Shown here piece after piece: positions 35,220-46,131 of a DNA stretch of 64,000 bases (within the stretch, counting starts at the first letter, position 1; every line of letters starts with the position of its first letter). The DNA comes from Cheiracanthium punctorium (Eukaryota > Arthropoda > Arachnida > Araneae > Cheiracanthiidae), in the NCBI GenBank assembly GCA_038373885.1, contig JAWZYV010019586.1, forward strand, positions 124,001-188,000, in the 5' to 3' direction. The translations under genes and the position numbers were made by a program. The notes beneath the pieces are model-generated. The model worked only from the letters and a program-made list of their open reading frames with translations. It had not been told where the DNA came from and did no database searches.

Positions 35220-35722
35220 TAGTGATAAAACAGGCTCAGTCCGAACCTGAGATCTATAGTTCATTATTGTGTGCCGACTCGGGCTCAAGAGAAATTTCTC
35301 ATTTTTTTAGCATACTCCCTGTAAAGTGGCTTTTAAAAATAATTCTTCGTTTCAGAATAAATAAACGTGTTTATATGTAAAAAAAATGAGGGAGTATTTT
35401 TGCCATTACGTTCATGGAATTCTTTGGATATTTCAGAGCGGTGGTTTTAATTGCTTGATTACTCATGAGTTAGGACATCTATTTACATTTATAAATATAA
35501 TCATTCGAGTCTTTCGGAAAATGGAAGAAATGATAAATATTTTGACTGTGTTTCATTCCTGAGATCATTTTAGTACTTGAAACTTTAGATATCCTAGCAA
35601 TAAATTCATAGTCTTTTGTTTTCAATAAGGGTTTAGGGTTGAATTTCGGTCTCGGTCGGGCTCTAGTTTAAATCCTATCTCTCAGACTCGGGCTTTAAAA
35701 AAATCAGCCCTAACCATTTCCA
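35220..35722. mobile_element. Non-autonomous hAT element with GAGCCCG arrays, decayed copy 3
   Basis: Recognisable landmarks match the other two copies: CAGGCTCAGTCCGAACCTG near the start, AGAAATTTCTC then CATACTCCCTG, CTCATGAGTTAGGACAT, and GGTCGGGCTC, CGGGCTTTAAAAAAATCAGCCC at the end. Many GAGCCCG units have mutated, and no target duplication is clear. Confidence 0.65.
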
Positions 35723-36627
35723 GAATGGTGTTGTAACTTTACATTTTCGCCCCATTGTCTGAAGAAACGCCGCTGTGCACTCACTACTTATCAAACTAGA
35801 AATATAAATCGTACCAAACTCATCTATTATAAAACACTTTCCAACATAACATTTTTTGCGTATACAGTATTGCGTAATGAATAGTTAATTTATTGTTTCC
35901 CCCATCAGGATCAGGGTACGATGCGCAGTTGATGGGAGATAGCAGAACATTGAGTACAACTATGAGCACACAGAGGAAAATTGCTGCCACGTCTTTAAGC
36001 AGAAGGATACTAACATATTCAAGGAAGAAAATATGTGTGTATTTTAACACTGTCTTTAGAGCTTAGTATATAATGATTAATTTACTGAATTTTGCTACTC
36101 GGTAAAAGTGCTAAAAATGTACCATATTTTTAACGGAGAAAATTATTTTATAAACTACTTCGGGAACACATAATACTTTTCTATAGTTCAAAATAGACAT
36201 ACGCCTTTCAAATGAACTTTCAATAGTGATTAGCCTTTGATCTTAATTTATTAAAATTATGGGGGGGGCGTTCCACTGCAAATAAAAAAATAAATAAATA
36301 AACTCGGCTGTTCGAGCCTCGTCAGGGGGAGACCCTCCCTAATTTTTTAATTTCAGTATTGCCATATTAAAACGATATTAATTGACTGTGTCATTTTATC
36401 TTTCACTCCTTTTTCTTTTTCTTTTATTCTTCGTTTACTTTTACTTCATCGACTGTAAGTAGGAGGGTTTCCTGATCTTTCCTTGCAGTTTCAAACGTGG
36501 ATCGATGATAACTGAAATAACTTATATAATTTTTAGTATCTATCTTAACACACCAAAAATTTTGCTTTTCGCTATTTGGTATTGTTGAGAGAGCTGCAGG
36601 CGAGTAGGGTTGCTGTATTTCGCCTGG
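35723..36627. other. No gene seen
   Basis: AT-rich, with G8 at 36261-36268. No copia LTR could be delimited beside the gag remnant. Confidence 0.5.
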
Positions 36628-36858
36628 TTACCCTATTGGCGGGTCATTCAGAGTGGATAAGAATCCCAGGCTGTTAGGCTTATGTTTAAAATTATTCTTT
36701 TTTCCACTTTCACTTTCGCTGGCACAGTGCCCAATGCGTTTACAACTTTTACAAGTTATTCTTGATGCATCCTTAATTTTATGAGTCCATGTTTTATGTT
36801 TCCATGTTTCGTAATTATCTTTATTCAACGTTTCAATTCGCCAAGTTACAGTGGCCAT
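36628..36858 (-). pseudogene. Copia-type gag remnant
   Basis: The reading starts MATVTWRIETLNKDNYETWK, typical of the N-terminus of copia-family Gag. It then jumps directly to CKSCKRIGHCASE, a CCHC zinc knuckle whose last Cys is Ser. The central capsid region is missing, and neither pol nor clear LTRs were found, so this is a deleted relic. Confidence 0.6.
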
Positions 36859-39371
36859 TTTGAGGATGAATGATGCAGCCTTGAAACGAACGTTAAAAAT
36901 CAGCAAATAAATTAATCCATCTGGTGTCCATAACCTTTTAGAAATGTTAGCAGAGTTATGGCACAAACATAGTAAGCGTGGGATTTTAACATGACATTTA
37001 CTTTATTAAATTAGAACGGAAGAAACAGGCACATCACATAACAAGGTAACATCAAGAAGGAAAAAAAGTATAGAAGAAGTAAAAATAATGCGTGCGTGAT
37101 CACAGTTACAGTTAAGTAGATAAATGTTTATTGAGAAATACAGAATTCAGGAGGATAAGACATTGCAATAAAAAAATAAACTATTCAATACTCAACAATT
37201 TTCTTAAGCTGTTGAAATTTTTATGATTATAACCTATTTATAGAAAAATACATGTGGTGCATATTCTACAGTTTACGAAATATTGTAACAATAGATTAAT
37301 GCTGTTGTGAACTATTAGTATTTAAATATATGTAAAATACTCAACAACTTTTATGTCGCATTTTTGGGACATATTTTTCGGACAATTTTCAATAAAGGGG
37401 GTGAGAGATAAAATGACACAGTCATTAATAAATAAACTTATTCATTCATACATAGTATAATACACACAGCAACAATAATGAATTTCGTATTAATCTATTC
37501 ATACTGGTGTCAGTTAGAACACAGAAAAGAGACAGACACACAAAGCGAAATCGCAAACACTTTTCAACATTGTTGGGAAAAGTCAACAAACCAAAATCAT
37601 GAATACGTTTCAACATTGTTAAAAAGTGTTAACAATACGAAAATTGTAAACAGCTTCCCACATTGTTGGAAAATATTCAAACAGCGTCCTCTTCTCGCGT
37701 CAAGTATTAGTTGCAGATCGACGTATCATTCGAGGCGAAGGCCGCGCAAGTCACAGGCCTCAAATCTCTACCTTTCACGTCTGGTATTTTAGTTGCAAAT
37801 ACTGCATAAAAATGCGTCAAGAATGTGTGCAAGACGAGACGGCAAATACGGTAGCAAATGGGTCGGAAAAAAAATACAGCGCATATACGAATTGAACAAG
37901 TATATATGTACAGCTGTGTAGAAAGATATATACAATGAAAATTGTATATATCTTTCGCACACCAAATTTTTAATCTAGGACTGTAAATAAAATTAGATCC
38001 CCGGCAGGTTTCCCAAAATAAATTTCTTTGCGTTCACATTTAGTAAAATGCTTACACAAAATTTTAAATACAGACTATTCTACAGTAATTCAACCTTATT
38101 ATGATGCTAATGCTATTAAAATTTAAAAAAATTAAGTTCCAATTAATTTTTTTAAATTAATGAATTCTTGTATGATTTTATTGTCATTGTAACGTTTATA
38201 GTTTTGATCGTATTCCTTATTGGATTCTGAAACTATGCAAAATAAAAGACAGTATATAAAACAAAAATTTCTGTTGTCCTATTCTCTATGACATAACGCT
38301 TTAGGGTAATTCTTAAAAAAGAAATAGAATAATAAATAACTAGCCACACGGCTTAGGAAATAAAAAATGGGTTTTGTTCGAGATTTAAAAATTCAGATTG
38401 ATTCTTCACTTTCATAACTTCCATGTGTGAAGGAATAATAAAACTGTATGCTTTATAAAAATGCCAGAAGAAATATTTAAGTATAGAAATCTCATTAAGA
38501 ATGAAAAAAGAAGATACATCTATAAGATCACCATTCACCCTCATCAGATTATCATGTTGGAAAGATTGTAAAACATAACACGTTTAAGAATTTTTTATCA
38601 CTATTCCATAACTCTAGAAATAACATCATTTGTAAAAGTGTATAATACTGGCCTGTCAAGAGACATTTATGAATTAGTTGCTGTTTCAGTCACTAATTCG
38701 ATTCTTTCTAAATTGCTCGGAAGTTGTATAATGTCTTAAATTAAAGACTTTCATAAAAATGTAAATAAATACTAAGAGAATAACAAATAGTATTTAATGG
38801 CAAAACATCGTAAAATTGAAACAATTTTAAAACTCACACAATTGCAAATTTTCATTGTTAAAAAAATGTGTTTATTAAAAAATATGATTTTTCTTGCACT
38901 TAGAAATACTTTTTACATCTTAAATATTTATTAGCATGGTTAAAACAGTGTAGTGTTTTAAATTATTTCTTAAGCTCAAAGCTTAATTAAATATTTTAGG
39001 ATATATACAGTGCTTTATCTATTCAATTACAATGTGTACCCGAACAAATAAAACATGAAAATAGCAAAATAACACAAGGTTTTTTTAGTATGTGTGTCTG
39101 TGTAAGATTTTTTTTTGAAAGCGATATATATAATGTTTCTTATGAGGAAAATTATATAACATTTTGTTTTTAAACAAATGATGCTTAGTTGAAATGCTGA
39201 AATCATATTCTCAATTGTGAAACACAACACAGTTGAACCTACATATCAAACAATAAAATTTAAAACGGAATGAATCGCATTTCAGTAGAAAAAACTAGAA
39301 TCCTTTCAATGTAGCTTGCATCATGACTTTTGCATGGCACAGTTCTGCTTGGTTCAATGGAGCATAGCGTA
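36859..39371. other. No gene seen
   Basis: AT-rich, with the AT hairpin at 38120. The open frame at 37478-37792 has a repeated STLLKS/HCWK-like pattern but no known domain. Confidence 0.5.
38120..38158. repeat. 16-bp perfect AT hairpin
   Basis: AATTTAAAAAAATTAA, a 7-base loop, then its exact complement. Confidence 0.8.
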
Positions 39372-39415
39372 CGTAAAATGAATTAGTTTTTTTCAGTGAC
39401 GAGTTTTCAAATTAA

Positions 39416-39424
39416 TATATAAAG
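39416..39424 (+). promoter_or_regulatory. TATA box and shared core promoter of His-rich gene 5
   Basis: TATATAAAG lies 144 bp before the ATG, preceded by a TACGT / T-run / GTGA / TTTTCAAATTA block (about 39372-39415) matching the gene 3 promoter. Confidence 0.65.
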
Positions 39425-39559
39425 ACTGGAATCTGCAAAACGTTATCATCAGAGTACTAAAGAACATTTGTTCCCTAGCACAGTTTAGTTGTAGTTACCA
39501 GTTTACTGGGAGATACAGCCGTTGCCTCATCTGTTACGGTTAACGTATCAAGGTATATC

Positions 39560-39859
39560 ATGAGTCCTGTCAGCACAATATTTACTCTTTTTTGCTTTGC
39601 AGTTGTGGTCATGTATGCAACCGGTGTCCCAGTCCTTGAAGAGGAAGCGCGACATCATCATCATCATGGTCACCATGACCATCACCACCATGATCATCAT
39701 CATCATGAACACCACGATCATCATCACGATCACCATCACGACCATCACCATGATCATCACCATCACGAGCACCATGACCACCACCATCATCATGGGCACC
39801 ATCATCACCATGGACATCATCATGGTCATCACCACCATCATGGACATCATCATAAATAA
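39560..39859 (+). CDS. Secreted histidine-rich peptide, array gene 5
   Basis: The 99-residue precursor has the signal peptide MSPVSTIFTLFCFAVVVMYA, then VPVLEEEAR with three Glu before the Ala-Arg. The tract is 68 residues with 53 His (78%), seven Asp, two Glu, five Gly and a final Lys. The acidic spacers occupy the first two thirds and the Gly spacers the last third, as in genes 3, 4 and 7. TATATAAAG is 144 bp upstream and AATAAA 88 bp after the stop. The core promoter is shared with gene 3. Secretion is strongly supported; ligand and tissue are unknown. Confidence 0.92.
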   Translation: MSPVSTIFTLFCFAVVVMYATGVPVLEEEARHHHHHGHHDHHHHDHHHHEHHDHHHDHHHDHHHDHHHHEHHDHHHHHGHHHHHGHHHGHHHHHGHHHK

Positions 39860-39946
39860 AATAGTAAGGACTGCAAAACCGAAAGCAGTAATAGTGCAAA
39901 GCATAAATGAAGATGTCTTGCTGATTTGTAAATATTTAATATATTG

Positions 39947-39952
39947 AATAAA
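39947..39952 (+). terminator. Polyadenylation signal of His-rich gene 5
   Basis: AATAAA lies 88 bp after the stop codon. Confidence 0.6.
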
Positions 39953-42139
39953 ATTGATATCTATACTTTTTGCTGTTTTCCATGGAATTTTGATTAATGA
40001 TAAAAATTTCTACCAAAAATATCGTTTTGCCTTAGCATTATTTTGAAAGAAAAACCATGATCGTTATTTTTGTTTTACAAAAATTACTGCTAAAATTAAT
40101 ATTCTACTAATTAGACCAGGCATCCCCCAATGCAAGTGTGCTAAAAATAGAAAGATTATGAAAGCACTACTCTGTATTCAAACATTTAAAAGCTTATTAC
40201 TGTCCCTGAAATAAATAAAAAATTATAACGATAGGAGGAAATTCACTCTTTTTTTTTGCAATGTACAATTGTGTTGCTTTTGTTTAACCAGAGATTTTTC
40301 TCAAAATTTGTATTGGTGGGATATACCGTCGGAAAAACGATGCAATGAACAATAATGTATCGCGTGATAATGATAAATGTTATTCCCAATTTAAGATAAC
40401 ACAAATTATTTTAAGCTGCATATCTACTTGCACAGGCTTGTGACGAGCAGTTTCAAACTGAGCGTGCAGCGGACTGCGGAAAGTTCATTCACAATCACTT
40501 GAGCCACATAATAGAGCTAAAGCCATTCAGTTGAGCTAAAGCTATTCAATGATCGCCAGAAAATAAGGAAAAAAATGTTCATATCTAACGACAACAAGGG
40601 TACAGTTGAAGGTCAATAAAAATGAATAGTGCACAAATAAATGTGGCGACACTGAAAACAGTAGCCCAGAATCTTGACAGAAAATTCAAAATAAACTGGA
40701 CTAGGGCATAGAGCGAAACGAAAGAGCTGATAGACTTCCGAAGGAACCTATGGGAAAAAAACGTACAGTGATAAACAACACATACCTCCGTCCCATTTCC
40801 ATAATACACGACTATTTAGTTTTAAAAAATCAATAGCTGGTAGGGTTTATGGATTAATACAGAGCAAGGAAGGGATACTTTTAATTATACAAAAACTGTT
40901 CGCTTAGAAACCCTCAAACATCTTATTACAATAGAATTTCTGACTGGCAATGATGTAGAGTAGAAGGAAAAGCGAAGGTATGTTTGCGACGTTACGCTTG
41001 TAGAATTTCATTAGCAGTTGTAAAATTGTATTATCATAATTGTAAGTGCAAATGGTCTCAAGCAATTCAACAACAGTTTTGAAGATCTGCGTATATTAAA
41101 AGGAATTTCTGGTAGAAAAATAATTTTTATTTGTACGAATGAAGTCTACATTTAGTACACTTCACCTTTCGCTATTAAAATTAACAATTAATTTCATATT
41201 CTAGTTTTAACATTACAAGTACTGTAGTAACAGAATACATTGTAGTCACTGAAGTTGTTAAAACTCACTAAACTAAACCCAACTAAAACTAAAGGTCAGT
41301 ACTAGTATCTTCAGACTGAGAAAATAAAAAAATATAAAGGAAAAAAATAAAAGGAAAAAAAAAAAGAACATCAACTGTTCCCGCTTTAAAAATATTCTTA
41401 TTTTTAATGCTGTTGTAGCTGTTTAGCATTTTATTTCTTTCGCATGTGTGGCAACTGATCTTTCAAAATGACCCAAAATTGCAAGTTCTGAAATCGGTTT
41501 GCTCCCAGGCAACGGCAGTTGCGTCTGGTACTGTCGGGAAAATGGGAACAGTATTGAAAGCTTTAGCTTTCTAGATGATAACTTCAGTGGTCCAATCGTT
41601 TAAGGTCGGTTTCTCATAAGAACACCGAAAGTACAGAAGCGCCGATCTGATCAGTGTTTGGTGGGTTGACAAACTTATTCGGCTGGACTGTGTCAGCTAA
41701 AGGGAGCTGGCACGTAAAATCTGTCGTAGCTCCAATGGCCTACATATTGAAAAGATACCTCTGGGGCCGCAAATAAAAGTCACCCATGAGAAAATAGTTC
41801 CAAATTAAAACACTTCAAGAGAAGTCCGTCTTCCTCCCAAAAGAGCTCAATGAAAGTAGAAGCCGTTCCATTTCGCCCATTGCCGTTCTGTATGGAGGAT
41901 CTGTCGCAGTCGCTATGCGATTAACTCAAACTCTTAAATATATTGAATGCCACAAAACTTTCGGATCACGCATGCTTATGCCCATTATGCTTGATGTTAT
42001 TGTATTTGGGGAAAAAAATTGTTGTTAGAATCGTCCTCAAACGAACGGTCTAATAGCGGGATGACAAATAGGTGGCACGCGTGTCGACGTGTTTCTAGTA
42101 TTCTGGGAAGCCATAAAGTTTTAATGACAAGCTAAAAAC
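39953..42139. other. No gene recognised
   Basis: 41.4-42.1 kb is richer in G+C and may be an old repeat, but no coding frame or ends could be defined. Confidence 0.45.
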
Positions 42140-42147
42140 TTTGCGAT

Positions 42148-42561
42148 CAGGGACGTAGCCGGGGGTAGCTGATGGGGTTGCAGCCAACCCCGAAACGAGT
42201 AAACTTAAGATATGGAGAAAATTACATATTTGTTGATCGATATGAAAATTCCCCTTGATATACCCATGTTACTTTTGAAAGTTCTCCTTCAGAAATTTGA
42301 GGTTCTGCTACGGACCTAGGCACAATTTAAAAGCATCTTTTCTAATGTGTTTTCCCTTTTGCAAAGGTTTTAAACTCAATTTATGATTTTTTTTTCATTT
42401 CTTTTCTTTAATATTTTTTATGGAATCACTTTTAGGCAAAACAAAGGGGGGGGGAATTCCCCCCCCCCGAGAAAATAAGAGATATCGATTTTTATGTTAC
42501 ATTGCATTCCAGATTTTGCGTTCTTAGCCATCCCCGAAAAAAATTCTTGGTTACGCTACTG
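42148..42561. mobile_element. hAT element, TGGCGTAGCCA family, longer copy
   Basis: 414 bp flanked by TTTGCGAT and TTTGAGAT (8 bp, one change). The ends CAGGGACGTAGCCGGGGG and inverted CAGTAGCGTAACCAAG resemble the element at 32091. A G9-AATT-C10 palindrome lies inside (42446-42468). Confidence 0.78.
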
Positions 42562-42569
42562 TTTGAGAT

Positions 42570-44282
42570 AACTTCAAAAATAAATAATAAATAAATAAAA
42601 TAATATGGAGACTATTTGGGGAAGTTATGTACATAGAATTTATTTCATTCGCGTCCTGTTTTCCTTTATTATACATAAATTTAAAAAGAAAATCGCAATA
42701 CTTTGAAAAAATATGTAGAATTTGAAGATTACATTAAAGAAATAAAGCTTCTGTTATTTTTGTAAATACCATTAAAATAAATGCCCAAGACAAATAATTC
42801 TCATTTATATTTAACCCGCAAACATATATTTGTGTCGGCATCTTTTGTCTTGGTAGTTTTGAACTTCGAACTAAAACAATGCTTAGCACAAGTGGATCTT
42901 TGACGTTACTGGAGAAAACAGAGGCCTCGGACTATCCTCTCAACTTCCACATTGAGAAAATGTCTCTGAGGAAATTTTGAAGGAATAGTCAGATTTCTCC
43001 ATTGAGCCTCTGTGTCAAAATCTGTTTGTCTCAAAATTGAGGAATTAATTCGCTGGAGACCGTAACTTTAACACAAGCGGCTTTAATTCAGAATTTAAAG
43101 AAAATGGCTAATGTTTCTTTTCTTTCTTTGTTCTCTTGTTTTTTTAATTTTAACAAAAATGCTACTATTTCAGTAAAAAGAGAAATAAAAAGTGCTAAAC
43201 TGCAGTCAGAAAAAATCTGAGTTAATGTAAAAGTAGCTGAAATTTTTAATCCACTGATTACTAGTAGCATAATCTGAAAATACCACTCAAAAAGTTGAAG
43301 CATATGTTACTGTCAAACTATTAACATTTCCAAAGCGGGTATTATCATAGATGTGACAAAATTAATTGGGAAGTGATAATACAAAAATCAAACAAGAAAA
43401 AATTGACAAAAACTTTAAAACAGTTAACAGAACTAAATGATATTCAAAAATCCATTTCCAAAATATAAAACGTACTAAGAAAATTAAAAGAGAGAGAGAG
43501 AGAAAAGGATGAAAAGTTAGTACTTTTGAAACATTGCAAACGAAAGTTAAAGAAGCATAGAATTGGGAAAAAAAAGTATATACGTAGTTTTCAGTTATGT
43601 CCCTTTTTAATACAAAACGATGAAAATTTTCTAAATGAAAAAGACAATCCTTGAGTGCATACTTTAATTTGTATCATTAAATTCATTGGGGGAGATGACC
43701 CAAAATTATCCAAGCGAGTAAAACAATCCACATACGGTTTCCCTATAGGTAGTGCTATCTACCTGGTAACTCATAAAGTAGTTGTGCTAAGTGAATAAGA
43801 AGCAATGACGGTATTAAAGTGATCACAGTATTAGGTTTCTAAATGGAATTCTTTGAAAAATTGAATTTTATAACATTTTTCATACGATAGATGTTATAAA
43901 AAAGATAAGCACAAACTTTCTTATTTATTTAGATAAACAGTCTTTCACGTACAGAAATATGCCTTGGCTTACTGAATGGAGTATAGTTTTTAGATTATTA
44001 TTTAAGTTAGATCCAGGGTCACAATTTCCTTGGTGGGTGAATGATGCATGAGCTGGAATACCTGAGAATGATGATCATGTGTATTTTTGGGATATGTGTT
44101 CATGTGTGTGTCGAAGTGGTGGTAAAAGACACTATTTAATTTATTTCTGCGTTTGTTGTAGGCCATAACTTTTTAATTATAATTTTCAAATATTCCATTT
44201 TAATATTTGTGACACTTAAAAAAAAACTGTTATAAAATAAATGATGTGTGCTATCTGATTGTAAAACTTACTTTATTTCATT
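42570..44282. other. No gene seen
   Basis: AT-rich, with (GA)n near 43485-43503. Confidence 0.55.
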
Positions 44283-44290
44283 ATGTATAG

Positions 44291-45033
44291 CAGGAGTTCC
44301 CAACCTTTTTACTACTTAGACCCTTTGAAATATTTTTTTTTTCAATAGACCCCTAATTTTTTAATAGCTAAAAAAAACCACTATGAAGTTAAAGGATAGT
44401 TCAACGATAAAAAAAACTACATTTTAGCAAACAACTTTCAGTTTTTTCTGAATTACATGTAATTGTAACATATACAGTGTGCCAACTAAAGTCCATTGCC
44501 ACCCCAATAATTTCTGAATAGAAAGAGCTGTAATCATAAAAGTATGGTCTAAGTATATAGTAAGACTACCATGCATTATGGAAAAAAAAACGCTTACAGC
44601 GCCATCTGGTTGGCTAAAATTGGAGTTAGCGTTCTTATCTTAAAAATGGTTCGAGATACGGGAAAAAAGTGAATCCCAAAGTTGTTCAGCATCACCATAT
44701 TTATTAATAAAAGACATCTTGACCACATTAATGTTAAAAATTGAGGTGGAAAAAACGTGTTACTGATATTTTGCAGCGCCACTAGCCATATTGTACATTT
44801 CCCAGCAGAAATTGCAGACCAGTCTCGACTTTAGGTATAACTACACAGCAAAATGAAAATCTGTATTCTATTTATAAACAGTAAAACGGATATTATTATC
44901 CATCAATTAAATTCCTTAAAAATCAAATAAAAAATTTTAAAACCGAAAAATTTATCATCGACACCCAATAGACCTCTTTGAAAGTTTCATAGACCGCCCA
45001 AGGGGTCCACCTGGACTCCGTTGGGAATCACTG
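44291..45033. mobile_element. hAT element, GTTCCCAAC ends, with an internal insertion
   Basis: Ends CAGGAGTTCCCAACC and inverted CAGTGATTCCCAACG; 8-bp flanks ATGTATAG and ATGTTTAG (one change). Near both ends a degenerate TAGACCCCTTTGAAA motif recurs. It contains a probable TA-type insertion at 44475-44842. Confidence 0.78.
44475..44842. mobile_element. Probable TA-target insertion inside the 44.3-kb hAT element
   Basis: The left end CAGTGTGCCAACTAAAGTCC and the inverted right end (…CCTAAAGTCGAGACTGG) share CTAAAGTC at a similar offset, with TA on the outside. The rest is degenerate and non-coding. Confidence 0.45.
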
Positions 45034-45041
45034 ATGTTTAG

Positions 45042-45877
45042 TCACAATTACTTATATATTTTTCATTTTGCCAAAAAAAATATATATATATTTTTAAACG
45101 AAGGACCATTTTGCCCTTTGGTTGAGGGTAAAATAATACTTTAGACACTTTTTCAAAATTCTGTTCTTTTAAATACTCAATGCGGGTTGAAAATATTATT
45201 GAAATATCTTTATAATGCAAAATATGGTGTAAAACATACTAGGAAAATGCCAAAGATTTATTTAAACAATTGTTTTATTTTATACTAGTTCTCCCCTTCA
45301 TTTATTTTACTAGGCTACCTTCACCTGAGCATCGTAAAAAGCATCGTAATTATGATAAAAATTCATCCCTTATTCTCAGTGCTCGCTGTGTATAAATGCA
45401 ATGTGAGGTAAAAAATACATTTATTTACTATTGTTTATCTGCAGTATTTTCAATACTTTCCAACTCAAAAGAAATATTAATCGACCGTGAACACGATATA
45501 CTAAATTTCTTATTTTAAAAAAAAGACAATGACAATTATGTAAACGTTACAGAATTCAAAGTGATACTTATGTAATAGAAAAGTTACAAGAATGAAACGA
45601 ATTGATTCTGAAAGTGAATGAATAGAAAATTTTCTTTGCCTAAAAAAAGAAACATCGTGCAGAAGAAAACGATACATTTATTTAGTATTTTTGACCAACA
45701 ATACCATTTAGTTAATAGACTCTAACTAACATTTTTTTAAAAGGCCTATTTTTGAATAAGACTAAAATTTACGCTTTCTTTCAAAACAACAGAATGCTCT
45801 TGGTATAGAAAGATACCTGATTGCAGCTACCGCAATTTTATTAATTAGTATACTGGAAGTGAGAACGAAGATTAATC
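45042..45877. other. No gene seen; 5' flank of gene 6
   Basis: No consensus TATA at the usual distance. TATAGAAA (45804-45811) is the nearest candidate. Confidence 0.5.
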
Positions 45878-46117
45878 ATGAGTCTTATAAACACACAATT
45901 CATACTTTTCATCGTAGGCATTATAATTATGCATGAATCTGGAGTTCCCCTTCTCGGACAACACGATCATCATTATGACCACCACCACTATCACCATCAT
46001 CATGAACATCCTGACCATCATCATCATCATGGCCATCACCACAAGTTTGAAAGTCAAAAACAAGCCAGAGAGTTCAAGAAATTCTCTCTTGCAAAACATA
46101 ACTTTTTTGATAGGTAA
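45878..46117 (+). CDS. Divergent histidine-rich peptide, array gene 6 (decaying or remodelled)
   Basis: The 79-residue ORF has the family signal peptide (MSLINTQFILFIVGIIIMHE then SG). VPLLG runs straight into QHDHHYDHHHYHHHH, so the EEAR motif is missing. The His tract is only about 29 residues and carries Tyr and Pro substitutions. The family ending HHHGHHHK is present, but the ORF continues for 23 non-His residues (FESQKQAREFKKFSL onward). In gene 3 the bases after the Lys codon read TGAAAGT. Here TTTGAAAGT follows, so two extra T put the old TGA out of frame. The new stop is only 9 bp before AATAAA, so the extension is former 3' UTR. No good TATA is seen. It may be a pseudogene or a remodelled peptide. 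Confidence 0.7.
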   Translation: MSLINTQFILFIVGIIIMHESGVPLLGQHDHHYDHHHYHHHHEHPDHHHHHGHHHKFESQKQAREFKKFSLAKHNFFDR

Positions 46118-46125
46118 ACATTTTG

Positions 46126-46131
46126 AATAAA
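46126..46131 (+). terminator. Polyadenylation signal of His-rich gene 6
   Basis: AATAAA is 9 bp after the present stop and about 80 bp after the position of the ancestral stop, the normal family spacing. Confidence 0.55.

Noticed and set aside
37180..37350. TCAACA/TGTTG motifs near the gag remnant as copia LTR ends
   Set aside because: No matching pair of long direct repeats, primer-binding site or polypurine tract could be delimited.
37478..37792. 104-residue open frame with repeated STLLKS/HCWK motifs
   Set aside because: No known domain and low-complexity duplication of ACATTGTTGGAAAA-like DNA; more likely a decayed repeat.
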